The translations under genes and the position numbers were made by a program. From an uncultured Coriobacteriaceae bacterium (GTDB lineage: Bacteria > Actinomycetota > Coriobacteriia > Coriobacteriales > Atopobiaceae), in contig URWR01000008.1 of the NCBI GenBank assembly GCA_900551595.1, forward strand, positions 1 to 22,392: 22,392 nt of DNA, read 5' to 3'. Positions 15,266 to 22,392 of the stretch are shown here, piece by piece (position 1 is the first letter of the stretch; each line of letters opens with the position of its first letter). A model generated the notes under the pieces. That model searched no databases. It was not told the origin of the DNA and was given only the letters and a program-made list of their open reading frames with translations.

Positions 15266-15274
15266 AGTTTACCA
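15266..15274 (-). promoter_or_regulatory. Candidate extended -10 promoter of rpsO
   Basis: On the minus strand TGGTAAACT reads as an extended -10 element (TGN followed by TAAACT). No clear -35 box is seen. Transcription would start near 15258 and give an 80-nt leader containing the hairpin at 15210-15244. Confidence 0.35.
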
Positions 15275-15384
15275 CAGAGCTCGCCATCTCTGTACTGTCG
15301 CAAAAAATCCATGAGACACACGTGTTTTTTTACTGTCCCTCATGAAATCATAGAAATCGTATAGGAGATTCCTTTCAGGGTAAA

Positions 15385-15409
15385 ATAAGCAAATCATAAC
15401 GATGCTTAT
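15385..15409 (+). promoter_or_regulatory. Inverted repeat upstream of the ABC importer, candidate operator
   Basis: ATAAGCA (15385-15391) and TGCTTAT (15403-15409) form a perfect 7-bp inverted repeat with 11 bp between them. It ends five bases before a TACAAT -10 box, so it covers the -35 region. The size and position suit a dimeric regulator. No known operator consensus is recognised. Confidence 0.4.
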
Positions 15410-15414
15410 CTTCG

Positions 15415-15420
15415 TACAAT
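15415..15420 (+). promoter_or_regulatory. Candidate -10 box for the ABC importer operon
   Basis: TACAAT matches the -10 consensus at five of six positions, 49 bp upstream of the start codon. The -35 region has no good match and holds the inverted repeat, as expected for a regulated promoter. A small CGTGC/GCACG hairpin (15433-15451) follows in the leader. Confidence 0.4.
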
Positions 15421-15468
15421 GCATCTTAGAGCCGTGCTTGTCGTTGGCACGAACGAAAGGAGTACTGA

Positions 15469-16434
15469 ATGAGTACTGTACATACCTTCCCCACCATGAG
15501 CAGGCGAGGCTTTTTAGGTGTTGCAGCCAGCGCTCTTGCTTTGGGCTTGGCAGGCTGCGATGAAAGCGCCCCTACCGATGGCGCAGAAACTGAAGCTTCG
15601 GAGGAAGTAGCCCTTGATACCCAAGCTTATGACGACCTTATTTCCCAAGGCGCTGTTGCCGACGATGCCACTATTCAGGCTAATACATGGGCAAACGCTG
15701 TGCGTGAGGCAGGTAAGCTTCGCGTTGGCGGCGTACAAACTTCCATGCTTTTCTCACTGCTCAATGAGGGGGACGGCAAGACTCGCGGGTTTGACGCAGG
15801 CCTTTCCCAGCTATTAACTCGTTATATTTTAGGCGATGAGAATGCACAGGAAATTACGCAGGTAACATCAAATACACGTGAATCTGTCTTGCAAAACGAC
15901 CAGGTAGATTGTGTTTTTGCAACATATTCAATCAATGATGACCGTAAAAAGGTTATCTCCTTTGCTGGTCCTTACTACACTTCCCAGCAATCGATCCTTG
16001 TTATGGCCGACAATACCGATATCAACTCGGTAGACGATCTTGCTGGCAAGACAGTAGCTGCACAGTCTGGATCTACTGGCCCCGGCATTCTTGAAGAGTA
16101 TGCTCCTGATGCAATTGTTCAGGAATTTGCAACAGACGAAGAAGCCCGCAGTGCACTTTCCCAAGGACGCGTAGAGGCTTACGTAATTGATACTGCCATG
16201 CAGTTAAGCAACATGGCGCGCAACCCTGGACGCTATCGTATTGCTGGTGACCAATTTGGCCCCGTTGATAATTATGGCATCGGGATGCAGCTTAACTCTG
16301 ATGGTGTTGCTTTTGTTAATACATGGCTTCAAAGCATTGAAGATGATGGCACTTGGGCAGAGCTTTGGGAGATCTGCATTGGCAACCGTGCAGGAATCGA
16401 AGATGTTCCAGAGCCTCCAACCATTGGCGCGTAA
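15469..16434 (+). CDS. Polar amino acid ABC transporter substrate-binding lipoprotein, Tat-type signal
   Basis: Extracytoplasmic binding protein of a polar amino acid importer (SBP_bac_3 family, closest in feel to glutamate/glutamine GluB types). The 321-residue precursor has a twin-arginine motif SRRGFLG at 11-17, a hydrophobic core, and a lipobox LAGC with the acylated Cys at 30. A short acidic linker and the two-lobed domain follow (GFDAGLSQLLTRYI, FAGPYYTSQQSILV, the DLAGKTVAAQSGST hinge, and the later lobe with YGIGMQL). The start ATG 15469 has AAAGGAG 6 nt upstream. First gene of the operon, separated from the permeases by a hairpin that probably favours excess binding protein. The substrate cannot be read from the sequence. 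Confidence 0.92.
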   Translation: MSTVHTFPTMSRRGFLGVAASALALGLAGCDESAPTDGAETEASEEVALDTQAYDDLISQGAVADDATIQANTWANAVREAGKLRVGGVQTSMLFSLLNEGDGKTRGFDAGLSQLLTRYILGDENAQEITQVTSNTRESVLQNDQVDCVFATYSINDDRKKVISFAGPYYTSQQSILVMADNTDINSVDDLAGKTVAAQSGSTGPGILEEYAPDAIVQEFATDEEARSALSQGRVEAYVIDTAMQLSNMARNPGRYRIAGDQFGPVDNYGIGMQLNSDGVAFVNTWLQSIEDDGTWAELWEICIGNRAGIEDVPEPPTIGA

Positions 16435-16463
16435 CCTGTAACACAACAAACAGCGTTATAGTT

Positions 16464-16512
16464 AGCCCATCCGGAGTCGCGTGGCTCAAAAGGCTCTGGA
16501 TGGGTTCTTTCA
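16464..16512 (+). terminator. Intercistronic hairpin between binding protein and permease genes
   Basis: AGCCCATCCGGAG (16464-16476) pairs over 13 positions, including G-T pairs, with CTCTGGATGGGTT (16494-16506), and is followed by CTTTC. It sits in the 94-nt gap after the binding-protein gene. A leaky terminator or 3' stabiliser here would give more binding protein than permease, as is common in ABC importer operons. Confidence 0.55.
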
Positions 16513-16528
16513 TGTAAAGGGAGGTGCA

Positions 16529-17188
16529 ATGGGACTTTCTGAACTTCTTTCCACATACGGTGAGAAATATCTGGAAGGACTTCTCACCACCTGGCAACTC
16601 ACAGCCATTTCTTTTGTGTTTGTGATGTTGCTAGCAGTAGGTATTACGATTATGCGTGTCTCTCCCTTTAAGCCATTGCGCTTAGCAGGAGATATTTACG
16701 TCCAAATTTTCCGTAATATTCCTGGCGTTGCTTTGCTCATTTTGATTGCATATGCCTTGCCATACTTACGCGTCGTGCTTGATTGGCGCATGTGCGTAAT
16801 TGTGACAACTGTTCTCTTAGGCTCCGCCTTTGGATCAGAAAACTTTATGAGTGGCATTAACACCATCAGTGTTGGTCAAATAGAGGCTGCGCGCTCCCTG
16901 GGACTTACCTTTACCGGCATCCTTCGTAAGATTGTTATCCCACAAGCACTGCGCACAACCGTTCTTCCTATGACCAACCTGCTTATTGCAGTCATGCTTA
17001 CAACAGCTCTTGGCTCACAGGTACCACTTTCCCCTCAGGAGCTCACTGGTGTTGTTTCATATGTCAATACGCGAGCAACCGGCGGAATTCTTGCCTTTTT
17101 AATCGCAGCTCTCGGCTATGTAGGCACTGCTCTTGTGATCAGCGTTATCGGCAACCGTCTTGACAAGAAGGTGAGGATCCTCCGATGA
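16529..17188 (+). CDS. Polar amino acid ABC transporter permease (GluC-like)
   Basis: First membrane subunit of the importer, 219 residues with about five membrane helices of the His/Glu/Gln/Arg/opine family. The cytoplasmic EAA loop that docks on the ATPase is clear at 119-140 (EAARSLGLTFTGILRKIVIPQA). The N-terminal region YLEGLLTTWQLTAISFVFVM is typical of the family start. ATG 16529 has GGGAGG 5 nt upstream; a GTG 16 codons earlier is in frame but lies inside the intercistronic hairpin. The stop codon overlaps the next gene's start in ATGA, so the two permeases are translationally coupled and likely form a heterodimer. Confidence 0.93.
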   Translation: MGLSELLSTYGEKYLEGLLTTWQLTAISFVFVMLLAVGITIMRVSPFKPLRLAGDIYVQIFRNIPGVALLILIAYALPYLRVVLDWRMCVIVTTVLLGSAFGSENFMSGINTISVGQIEAARSLGLTFTGILRKIVIPQALRTTVLPMTNLLIAVMLTTALGSQVPLSPQELTGVVSYVNTRATGGILAFLIAALGYVGTALVISVIGNRLDKKVRILR

Positions 17189-18018
17189 GTACAAAATCTC
17201 GGGCAAGCCTCTCGATGCGCGATGCACTATATGAAGCTCCTGGCCCTAAAACTCGTAAAAAGGTAATTATTGGAACTATCCTCTCTGCAATAGCAATTGT
17301 TATCCTCTTTGCACTTGTTATTCGACAGTTCTATATCACCGGACAACTCTCCCCCAAATATTGGTCGCTTTTTTTGAGATGGCCTACGTGGCGTTTCTTG
17401 CTTCAGGGCTTTGCTGGAACAGCTAGAGCAGCACTCACCGCTGGAGCAATCGCTTTAGTATTAGGTTTGCTACTCATGCTCGGTAGAGTGAGTCAAATAA
17501 AGCCTCTCTCGATGCTTTGTCGAATTATTACCGACTTTTTCCGCGGAGTTCCGAGCCTTCTGCTTATTTACTTTTTCTTCCTTGTGGTACCTCAATATGG
17601 TATTAAGTTGTCCGCATTTTGGATGCTGACGCTTCCAGTGTCGCTCGCAGCCTCAGGTGTTCTTGCCGAGGTATTTCGCGCTGGAGTAAATGCAGTACCT
17701 AAAGGTCAAACCGAAGCCGCTGTCTCGCTTGGCCTTTCACGCCATAAGACCATGATGAAGGTCATACTTCCGCAGGCTATTCGATATGTCATCCCCTCAC
17801 TTATCGCACAGCTTGTGGTAGTAGTAAAAGATACAACGGTCGCCTATGTTGTGAGCTATCCCGACCTTATGCAAAATGCACGCGTTCTTATAACAAGCTA
17901 TGATGCGCTCGTTTCAGTCTATCTTGTTGCTGCGGTTATCTATATTTTGCTTAACTTTGCAATCAATAAAGCAGCCGTCTATATATCTGAGCGGACCGGC
18001 GCAAAAATTATTCGTTAA
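17185..18018 (+). CDS. Polar amino acid ABC transporter permease (GluD-like)
   Basis: Second membrane subunit, 277 residues. It has a longer N-terminal extension than the first permease, with one extra hydrophobic helix at about 28-47, then the conserved core and the EAA loop at 177-198 (EAAVSLGLSRHKTMMKVILPQA). The region FFRGVPSLLLIYFFFLVVP is typical of the glutamate/glutamine family. The extended N-terminus resembles GluD of Corynebacterium. Starts in a 4-nt ATGA overlap with the first permease and is followed 18 nt later by the ATPase gene. Confidence 0.93.
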   Translation: MSTKSRASLSMRDALYEAPGPKTRKKVIIGTILSAIAIVILFALVIRQFYITGQLSPKYWSLFLRWPTWRFLLQGFAGTARAALTAGAIALVLGLLLMLGRVSQIKPLSMLCRIITDFFRGVPSLLLIYFFFLVVPQYGIKLSAFWMLTLPVSLAASGVLAEVFRAGVNAVPKGQTEAAVSLGLSRHKTMMKVILPQAIRYVIPSLIAQLVVVVKDTTVAYVVSYPDLMQNARVLITSYDALVSVYLVAAVIYILLNFAINKAAVYISERTGAKIIR

Positions 18019-18036
18019 CAGGGACTCGGAGGAGCT

Positions 18037-18807
18037 ATGTCTGAAAAGAACGAGAAGGTCGAAAAGACCCCCGTTATCGAACTCCGTCATGTCGATAAGT
18101 ACTTTGGGGATTTACACGTACTCAAAGATATTAATCTCTCAATAGATAAGGGCGAGGTAGTCGTTATCATTGGCCCGTCTGGCTCAGGCAAATCAACTCT
18201 TTGTCGTACAGTAAACCGTCTCGAGACCATCGACTCGGGCGAGATACTTATTGAAGGAACCCCTCTTCCTCAGGAGGGTGCTGAACTAGCCCATATGCGT
18301 TCTGAATTGGGCATGGTATTTCAGCAGTTCAATCTGTTCTCTCACATGAGCATTGTTGAAAATGTCATGCTTGGCCCTGTTGAGGTACTGCATGTACCAA
18401 AGCAAGAGGCACGCGATCGCGCCATGGACTTGCTTGCACGCGTTGGTGTTGCTGAACAAGCGGAAAAAGTGCCTGCACAGCTTTCGGGTGGCCAGCAGCA
18501 GCGCGCAGCTATCGCACGATCACTTGCTATGCATCCTAAAGCCATGATGTTTGATGAGCCAACCAGTGCTTTGGATCCCGAGATGATTAACGAAGTGCTC
18601 GATGTCATGGTCGAGCTTGCGCGCGGCGGTATGACTATGCTCGTAGTAACGCATGAGATGAACTTCGCTCGTCGCGTTGCCGACAGAGTAGTCTTCATGG
18701 CGGACGGCGCCATTATAGAAACTGGTAAACCAGATGAGTTTTTCTCACATCCCTCCAGTGAGCGTGCGCGTGAATTTCTTGATTCAATTAAAGGTCACGA
18801 GCATTAA
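18037..18807 (+). CDS. Polar amino acid ABC transporter ATP-binding protein (GluA/GlnQ-like)
   Basis: Cytoplasmic ATPase driving the importer, 256 residues. Walker A GPSGSGKS at 46-53, Q-loop at 96-97 (VFQQFNLF), signature LSGGQQQR at 149-156, Walker B MMFDEP at 170-175, D-loop SALD and the switch His at 206 (VTHEM) are all present. FNLFSHMSIVENVMLGP is characteristic of the polar amino acid group. The start ATG follows GGAGGAG at good spacing, 18 nt after the second permease. Last gene of the transporter proper. Confidence 0.96.
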   Translation: MSEKNEKVEKTPVIELRHVDKYFGDLHVLKDINLSIDKGEVVVIIGPSGSGKSTLCRTVNRLETIDSGEILIEGTPLPQEGAELAHMRSELGMVFQQFNLFSHMSIVENVMLGPVEVLHVPKQEARDRAMDLLARVGVAEQAEKVPAQLSGGQQQRAAIARSLAMHPKAMMFDEPTSALDPEMINEVLDVMVELARGGMTMLVVTHEMNFARRVADRVVFMADGAIIETGKPDEFFSHPSSERAREFLDSIKGHEH

Positions 18808-18872
18808 CCACGCAGTTTCACACTACTCAAATGTCCTTTTCTATTCATCACTGAAGTATCTAAAGGATTGTT

Positions 18873-19646
18873 ATGCCTCATTTTGACGATTATCGCCCAA
18901 AAATTCTTGTTGCTCCGCGTTGGCAAACATTCAAACCCACCATTGCCATACCCGAACAACTTGCTGATGAAGAAACTATGTCTTCAGCATTTTCTGAGGC
19001 ACTTATAGCCGCTGGCGCTCTCCCGATTATGGCGGCTCTCCATGAAGATACGAGCTTGCTTGATGAATATATTGAGCTCTGTGATGGTGTAGCAATTCCA
19101 GGTGGTCAAGATGTTAACCCTGCAATATGGGGCGATACGACACCATATGATGAAGAGCTTCTATGCCCCAAACGCGATGTTTTTGAAATTGAACTGGTGA
19201 AGCGGACGCTTGCCGCTCATAAGCCTCTTTTTGCTACGTGCCGAGGAGCCCAAATCCTCAACGTAGCTCTTGGGGGAACGCTCTGCATGGATGTGACCAG
19301 CTTAAAACCTCGTCCTCATGCAGCCCTGTGGCGCCACCAGATGATTCTCCATGACGCCGCACATCCCGTTGAAGTCTCCCCTCACACTCTGCTCTCACGT
19401 TGCATAGGGAATGCAGATCTCATTCAAACCAATTCAAGCCATCACTGCTGCATAGCAGAGCTTGGAGAAGGCGTACAGATAACAGCGGTTGCTACCGATG
19501 GTATTCCAGAAGCTATTGAGGTTGGCGCCGAACGTTTCTGTTTGGGTGTGCAATGGCATCCAGAATACACGTGGAAAACTATTCCTACAGACTTTGCTCT
19601 TTGGACCTCATTTGTTGATGCATGCCGAACAGCTCATGAGGATTAA
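18873..19646 (+). CDS. Class-I glutamine-amidotransferase-like hydrolase (peptidase C26, PuuD-like)
   Basis: 257 residues of the gamma-glutamyl hydrolase group. The catalytic triad is visible: nucleophile Cys123 in FATCRGAQ, with His229 and Glu231 in VQWHPEY. CDGVAIPGGQDVNP (70-83) and NSSHHC (187-192) are further family motifs. Relatives such as E. coli PuuD split gamma-glutamyl-GABA; others act on other gamma-glutamyl amides. The gene follows the importer ATPase by 65 nt, with AAAGGA upstream of its ATG and no terminator between, so it is probably in the same operon and may process an imported gamma-glutamyl compound (inference). Its stop codon overlaps that of the convergent recO by 4 bp. 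Confidence 0.88.
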   Translation: MPHFDDYRPKILVAPRWQTFKPTIAIPEQLADEETMSSAFSEALIAAGALPIMAALHEDTSLLDEYIELCDGVAIPGGQDVNPAIWGDTTPYDEELLCPKRDVFEIELVKRTLAAHKPLFATCRGAQILNVALGGTLCMDVTSLKPRPHAALWRHQMILHDAAHPVEVSPHTLLSRCIGNADLIQTNSSHHCCIAELGEGVQITAVATDGIPEAIEVGAERFCLGVQWHPEYTWKTIPTDFALWTSFVDACRTAHED

Positions 19647-20392
19647 AGGCCGAGCAAAAACTCAAAAGCACGCAAACGGGCTTCAAGGTGAACAGCAGAC
19701 CACCTGTGTACCAGCACAGCCAGTCTATATGCTAAAGCTTCATCAATCTCTGCTCTCAAAAGATCATCAAAGGTGAGCTTAATAAGCCCTTGTAGCCATT
19801 GAATCTCGTTGTCAGAGACGCTGAAAGCACCTTCGATTTCTTGGCCACAACTCGTGCAGAGAACGCCACCAGACTCTGGAGAAAAGAGCTCTGTTTGTTC
19901 ATCTCCGCACATCACACATCCCGATAATTCAGGGTACCATCCTGCATGAGCAAGCACTTTAAACGCATACGCTGATACAACGAGCATTACATGTGCGGCA
20001 TCGCCAGCCTCCCCCAGCGCAGCAAGAGCTCGCGTAAGGATGGGATATAAATACGAATCAGGAGTGTCTGCAAAGCACGTTAAACGAGCAATTTCACAGA
20101 TGGTTTCAGCAGCAGAGAGATACTCTGGATCACGGCGAAGAAACAAACGTGCATCCAGAAGTGATGCTTCAGAAACAATATCGAGATTGCGACCGCGCGC
20201 AAGAAGTACGTCTATCTCACAAAATAACTCAACTCGACCTGCTAACTTTCCGGAAGGCTTGCGTGCACCTTTTGCTACGGCACGCACTTCGCAGCCATCT
20301 TCGGACAGAAGCGTCAAAATGAGATCTTGCTCAGAGAGCTTCGTGCGAGACAAAACCGTTGCGCGCGTACGCCAAGTACGCCTTCCTGCCAC
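19643..20392 (-). CDS. recO: DNA repair protein RecO
   Basis: Mediator of the RecFOR pathway that loads RecA on SSB-coated gaps. The 249-residue product has the N-terminal OB-fold (1-80, TRATVLSRTKLSEQDLILTLLS), a helical middle part, and a zinc site with CVMC at 159-162 and CTSC at 179-182. Length and order are normal. The start is GTG 20392, one nt after the era stop codon, with GGGAG 6 nt upstream lying inside the end of era; an ATG overlapping it is in another frame. Last gene of the phoH-ybeY-dgkA-era-recO block. It ends convergently with the plus-strand hydrolase gene, sharing 4 bp and no visible terminator. Confidence 0.96.
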   Translation of the reverse strand: MAGRRTWRTRATVLSRTKLSEQDLILTLLSEDGCEVRAVAKGARKPSGKLAGRVELFCEIDVLLARGRNLDIVSEASLLDARLFLRRDPEYLSAAETICEIARLTCFADTPDSYLYPILTRALAALGEAGDAAHVMLVVSAYAFKVLAHAGWYPELSGCVMCGDEQTELFSPESGGVLCTSCGQEIEGAFSVSDNEIQWLQGLIKLTFDDLLRAEIDEALAYRLAVLVHRWSAVHLEARLRAFEFLLGL

Positions 20393-20393
20393 A

Positions 20394-21320
20394 TTACTCT
20401 CCCGCGTCGTATCCTAAGCGAGCGATTTCGTTGGCATCACGACGCCACTGAGGTTGAACACGAACAACAAGATCCAGGTAGACGGAGCAATCGAAGAGAA
20501 GCTCGAGGTCTTTACGAGCTTCAGTCCCAATGCGACGAATCATCGATCCACCGCGACCAATAACTATGCCACGCTGTCCTTCACGCTCCACAAGAATGGT
20601 TGCTGAAATAGAAGCATGTCCATCTCGAGCCCAAGAAATAGAATCGCATCTCACTGCAAGTGAATGCGGAATCTCCTCTCGAAGGTTACGAAAAGCCTTT
20701 TCGCGAATGAACTCGGCAACAAGGTCTTCATCAGTGGCATCAGTGCCCATGTCATCAGGGAACCATTTCGGTCCTTCTGGCAAATGAGCGCTCACCATGG
20801 AAATAAAGGTATCTACATTGAAACGCTCCTGGGCCGATACAACCAGCGCATCATCAAAGGGAGCAAGTTTTCGCGCAGCTTCAAGTTGTTCTGTTATCAC
20901 CTCAGGAGATGCAATGTCCGCTTTCGTAATAACTAAAAGCTTATATGGCGCAGAACTTGCAGCCACATGTTGTGCTACCCACGCATCGCCACGACCAACA
21001 GGTTTTGTAGCATCTACCAACATGGCGGCGACATCCACATCAGCCAGTTCCCCTAAAGCGGCACGATTCAGTTCTTTACCAAGAGCGTCCTTTGGCTTAT
21101 GCAAGCCAGGGGTATCCACAATGATGAGCTGAGCATTTTGTGAATTGATAACAGCTCTCATACGACGGCGTGTGGTTTGAGCAACAGAACTTGTAATAGC
21201 AATTTTTGTACCTGCACACGCATTGAGTAAGGTTGATTTCCCTACATTGGGCCTTCCTACCAAAGCCACAAAGCCACTTCTGAATGTGCCTGATGTGCCG
21301 TCTTGATCTTGAGCAACCAT
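20394..21320 (-). CDS. era: GTPase Era
   Basis: Essential GTPase that binds the 3' end of 16S rRNA and takes part in 30S maturation. The 308-residue product carries G1 GRPNVGKS at 22-29, the TTRRR switch-I region at 49-53, G3 DTPG at 69-72, G4 TKAD at 132-135 (Thr in place of the usual Asn, a tolerated variant in GTPases), G5 SA at 162-163, and a C-terminal KH domain with GIVIGRGG at 251-258. The start ATG 21320 has AAAGGA upstream. It follows dgkA by 13 nt and is coupled to recO. YbeY, encoded two genes upstream, acts on the same 16S 3' end. Confidence 0.97.
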   Translation of the reverse strand: MVAQDQDGTSGTFRSGFVALVGRPNVGKSTLLNACAGTKIAITSSVAQTTRRRMRAVINSQNAQLIIVDTPGLHKPKDALGKELNRAALGELADVDVAAMLVDATKPVGRGDAWVAQHVAASSAPYKLLVITKADIASPEVITEQLEAARKLAPFDDALVVSAQERFNVDTFISMVSAHLPEGPKWFPDDMGTDATDEDLVAEFIREKAFRNLREEIPHSLAVRCDSISWARDGHASISATILVEREGQRGIVIGRGGSMIRRIGTEARKDLELLFDCSVYLDLVVRVQPQWRRDANEIARLGYDAGE

Positions 21321-21333
21321 GGTTCTATTCCTT

Positions 21334-21708
21334 TTAATTAATTACTGCATTTATTAACACAAAAATGCCGACAATAGCTGCGACAATAGAAAGCGTCCAC
21401 ACCGCAGCTGCAGCGATATCTTTCGCCCTGCCTGCCAAGGGATGAAACTCTGGAGACACAAGGTCTACCACTGTTTCTAAAGCAGTATTCATGAGTTCAC
21501 CGGCAATAACCATGCCGCAGCAAATGAGAACGATAGCCCAGCTCAAAAGATCAAGCTGCAAAATAAAGCCCATGACAAGCGCAAAAACGCCCCCACCAAG
21601 CATTACTCGTATATTGCGTTCGGTGCGCAGCGCCGTAAGAAAGCCTTGTATAGCAAATCCAAAGCTATGCCTGAACGAAGGATGATCTTTATCGGAACCA
21701 GGAATCAT
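21334..21708 (-). CDS. dgkA: Diacylglycerol/undecaprenol kinase (DgkA family)
   Basis: Small membrane kinase; Gram-positive members phosphorylate undecaprenol rather than diacylglycerol and so recycle the cell wall lipid carrier. The 124-residue product has the family motif GELMNTALETVVDLVS at 70-85 with Glu71, Asn74, Glu78 and Asp82, plus ERNIR at 30-34 and AKDIAAAAV at 95-103. There are three membrane segments (about 35-51, 55-70, 98-120). The ATG overlaps the ybeY stop codon in ATGA. Placement between ybeY and era is standard for Gram-positives. Confidence 0.95.
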   Translation of the reverse strand: MIPGSDKDHPSFRHSFGFAIQGFLTALRTERNIRVMLGGGVFALVMGFILQLDLLSWAIVLICCGMVIAGELMNTALETVVDLVSPEFHPLAGRAKDIAAAAVWTLSIVAAIVGIFVLINAVIN

Positions 21709-22211
21709 GCTTCTTCACCCCGATGGCGCGTAAGGATTGCTTCTGTGAGCGTTCCGTCGCCACCCATACGTGCAAGAATGGCATCTTCAATTTGCTGCAT
21801 CTTACAGGCATCAGATTCATTCATATGATCGAATCCAAGCAAATGCAACATGCCATGAACAAGCATGAGGCGTGTCTCATCCGCCTCTGTTGTTCCAAAT
21901 TCAGTGGCCTGATGTGCAACAAAGTCAGGAGCAATAACAATATCGCCAAGCTCACAGGGTTCATCTTGAGCTAAATCCTCATCCCAAGGATGCTCCATCT
22001 CAAAAGAAAGCACGTCAGTCGGATGCGGATTATTGCGCCACGTTCCATTAAGTTCAGCAATACTGTCATCCGAAACAAAAGAAAGAGAAACCATGCAGTC
22101 TCTTTCTACGTTACGGTCTTCCAAAACCAAGCGAATGAGACGCTGTGCTTCCTCGTTATCTATAGCAGGTGTTACACCATCGGCGCAAAAGAAATCAAGC
22201 TCAACGTCCAT
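21705..22211 (-). CDS. ybeY: Endoribonuclease YbeY (rRNA maturation factor)
   Basis: Zinc-dependent RNase involved in 16S rRNA 3'-end maturation and ribosome quality control. The 168-residue product has the invariant HGMLHLLGFDH at 119-129, giving the three metal-binding His residues 119, 123 and 129, and TDVLSFEM at 65-72. ATG 22211 has GAGGAG 6 nt upstream, which lies in the end of phoH; an in-frame ATG ten codons earlier would overlap phoH and lacks its own site. It is 1 nt past the phoH stop codon and overlaps dgkA by 4 nt. Confidence 0.96.
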   Translation of the reverse strand: MDVELDFFCADGVTPAIDNEEAQRLIRLVLEDRNVERDCMVSLSFVSDDSIAELNGTWRNNPHPTDVLSFEMEHPWDEDLAQDEPCELGDIVIAPDFVAHQATEFGTTEADETRLMLVHGMLHLLGFDHMNESDACKMQQIEDAILARMGGDGTLTEAILTRHRGEEA

Positions 22212-22212
22212 T

Positions 22213-22392
22213 TCAAACTCCTCGCTTCTCAGCCGCATCATAAGCGTCTACGATGCGGCCAACGAGTGTGTGACGCACCACGTCAGTACGACCGAGGTCG
22301 ACAAACGCAATGTCATTCACTCCTTCAAGCACTTCACGAGCATGTGTTAAACCACTCGTACCCTTTAAATCGCGTTGAGAAACATCGCCAGT
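22213..22392 (-). CDS. phoH: PhoH family protein (5' part outside window)
   Basis: Only the C-terminal 59 residues and the stop codon are present. The fragment starts with TGDVSQRDL, matching the TGDxxQ motif near the ATPase core of PhoH-like proteins, and ends VGRIVDAYDAAEKRGV, a typical PhoH end. PhoH is a P-loop ATPase related to RNA helicases, of uncertain cellular role. It directly precedes ybeY, as in most Gram-positives, and supports the identification. Confidence 0.88.
   Translation of the reverse strand, partial: TGDVSQRDLKGTSGLTHAREVLEGVNDIAFVDLGRTDVVRHTLVGRIVDAYDAAEKRGV

Noticed and set aside
15309..15338. Possible hairpin around ACACGTGT with a T run
   Set aside because: Arms are too short and imperfect to support a terminator; probably just an A/T-rich intergenic tract between divergent genes.
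1..22392. Mobile elements, prophage, toxin-antitoxin, CRISPR array or defence system
   Set aside because: No transposase, integrase, repeats-plus-spacers or defence-family proteins were seen; almost all of the window is accounted for by recognised housekeeping or transport genes.

Overview
This window looks like chromosome of a moderate-GC Gram-positive bacterium. The best guess is an actinobacterium of class Coriobacteriia (Atopobium/Lancefieldella/Olsenella-like). The reasons are protein flavour, a Firmicutes-like gene order (phoH-ybeY-dgkA-era-recO; rpsO-pnp; recA-recX-rny), coexistence of RNase Y and RNase J, a Gram-positive-type SOS box at recA, and a Tat-type lipoprotein signal. That assignment is inference. 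I see no prophage, insertion sequence, CRISPR array, tRNA or rRNA.

Layout. On the minus strand, read from right to left: (a) 22392-19643, a tightly packed block of partial phoH, ybeY, dgkA, era and recO (rRNA maturation, membrane lipid recycling, recombination). (b) 15177-12575, rpsO then pnp, with a strong terminator and three hairpins between them. (c) 12339-3704, rnj (RNase J), ftsK, a RodZ-like membrane HTH gene, yajQ, rimO, pgsA and a stand-alone cinA C-terminal domain (pncC type), nearly all overlapping or separated by a few bases and probably one long operon. (d) 3548-1773, recA and recX under a promoter whose spacer holds a near-perfect LexA/DinR operator. (e) 1483-1, rny (RNase Y, 3' end outside the window), behind its own strong promoter and a roughly 195-nt structured leader.

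The only plus-strand block is 15469-19646: a Tat-type lipoprotein binding protein, two permeases and an ATPase of a polar amino acid ABC importer, followed by a class-I glutamine-amidotransferase-like hydrolase (peptidase C26). It lies between recO and rpsO and runs convergently into recO with a 4-bp overlap.

Functionally, the window collects most of the Gram-positive mRNA decay and ribosome maturation machinery (RNase Y, RNase J, PNPase, YbeY, Era, S15, RimO), with DNA repair genes (recA, recX, recO) and envelope/division genes (ftsK, RodZ-like, pgsA, dgkA). The most interesting non-coding signal is in the leader of rny. After a TTGACA-17-TACGAT promoter come two mutually exclusive hairpins, one of which is an intrinsic terminator, so the layout is an attenuator (or a roughly 60-nt small RNA). 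rnj, pnp and rpsO also have hairpins in their leaders, so structure-based feedback on RNA-decay genes may be a common theme here. I found no clearly new protein system.
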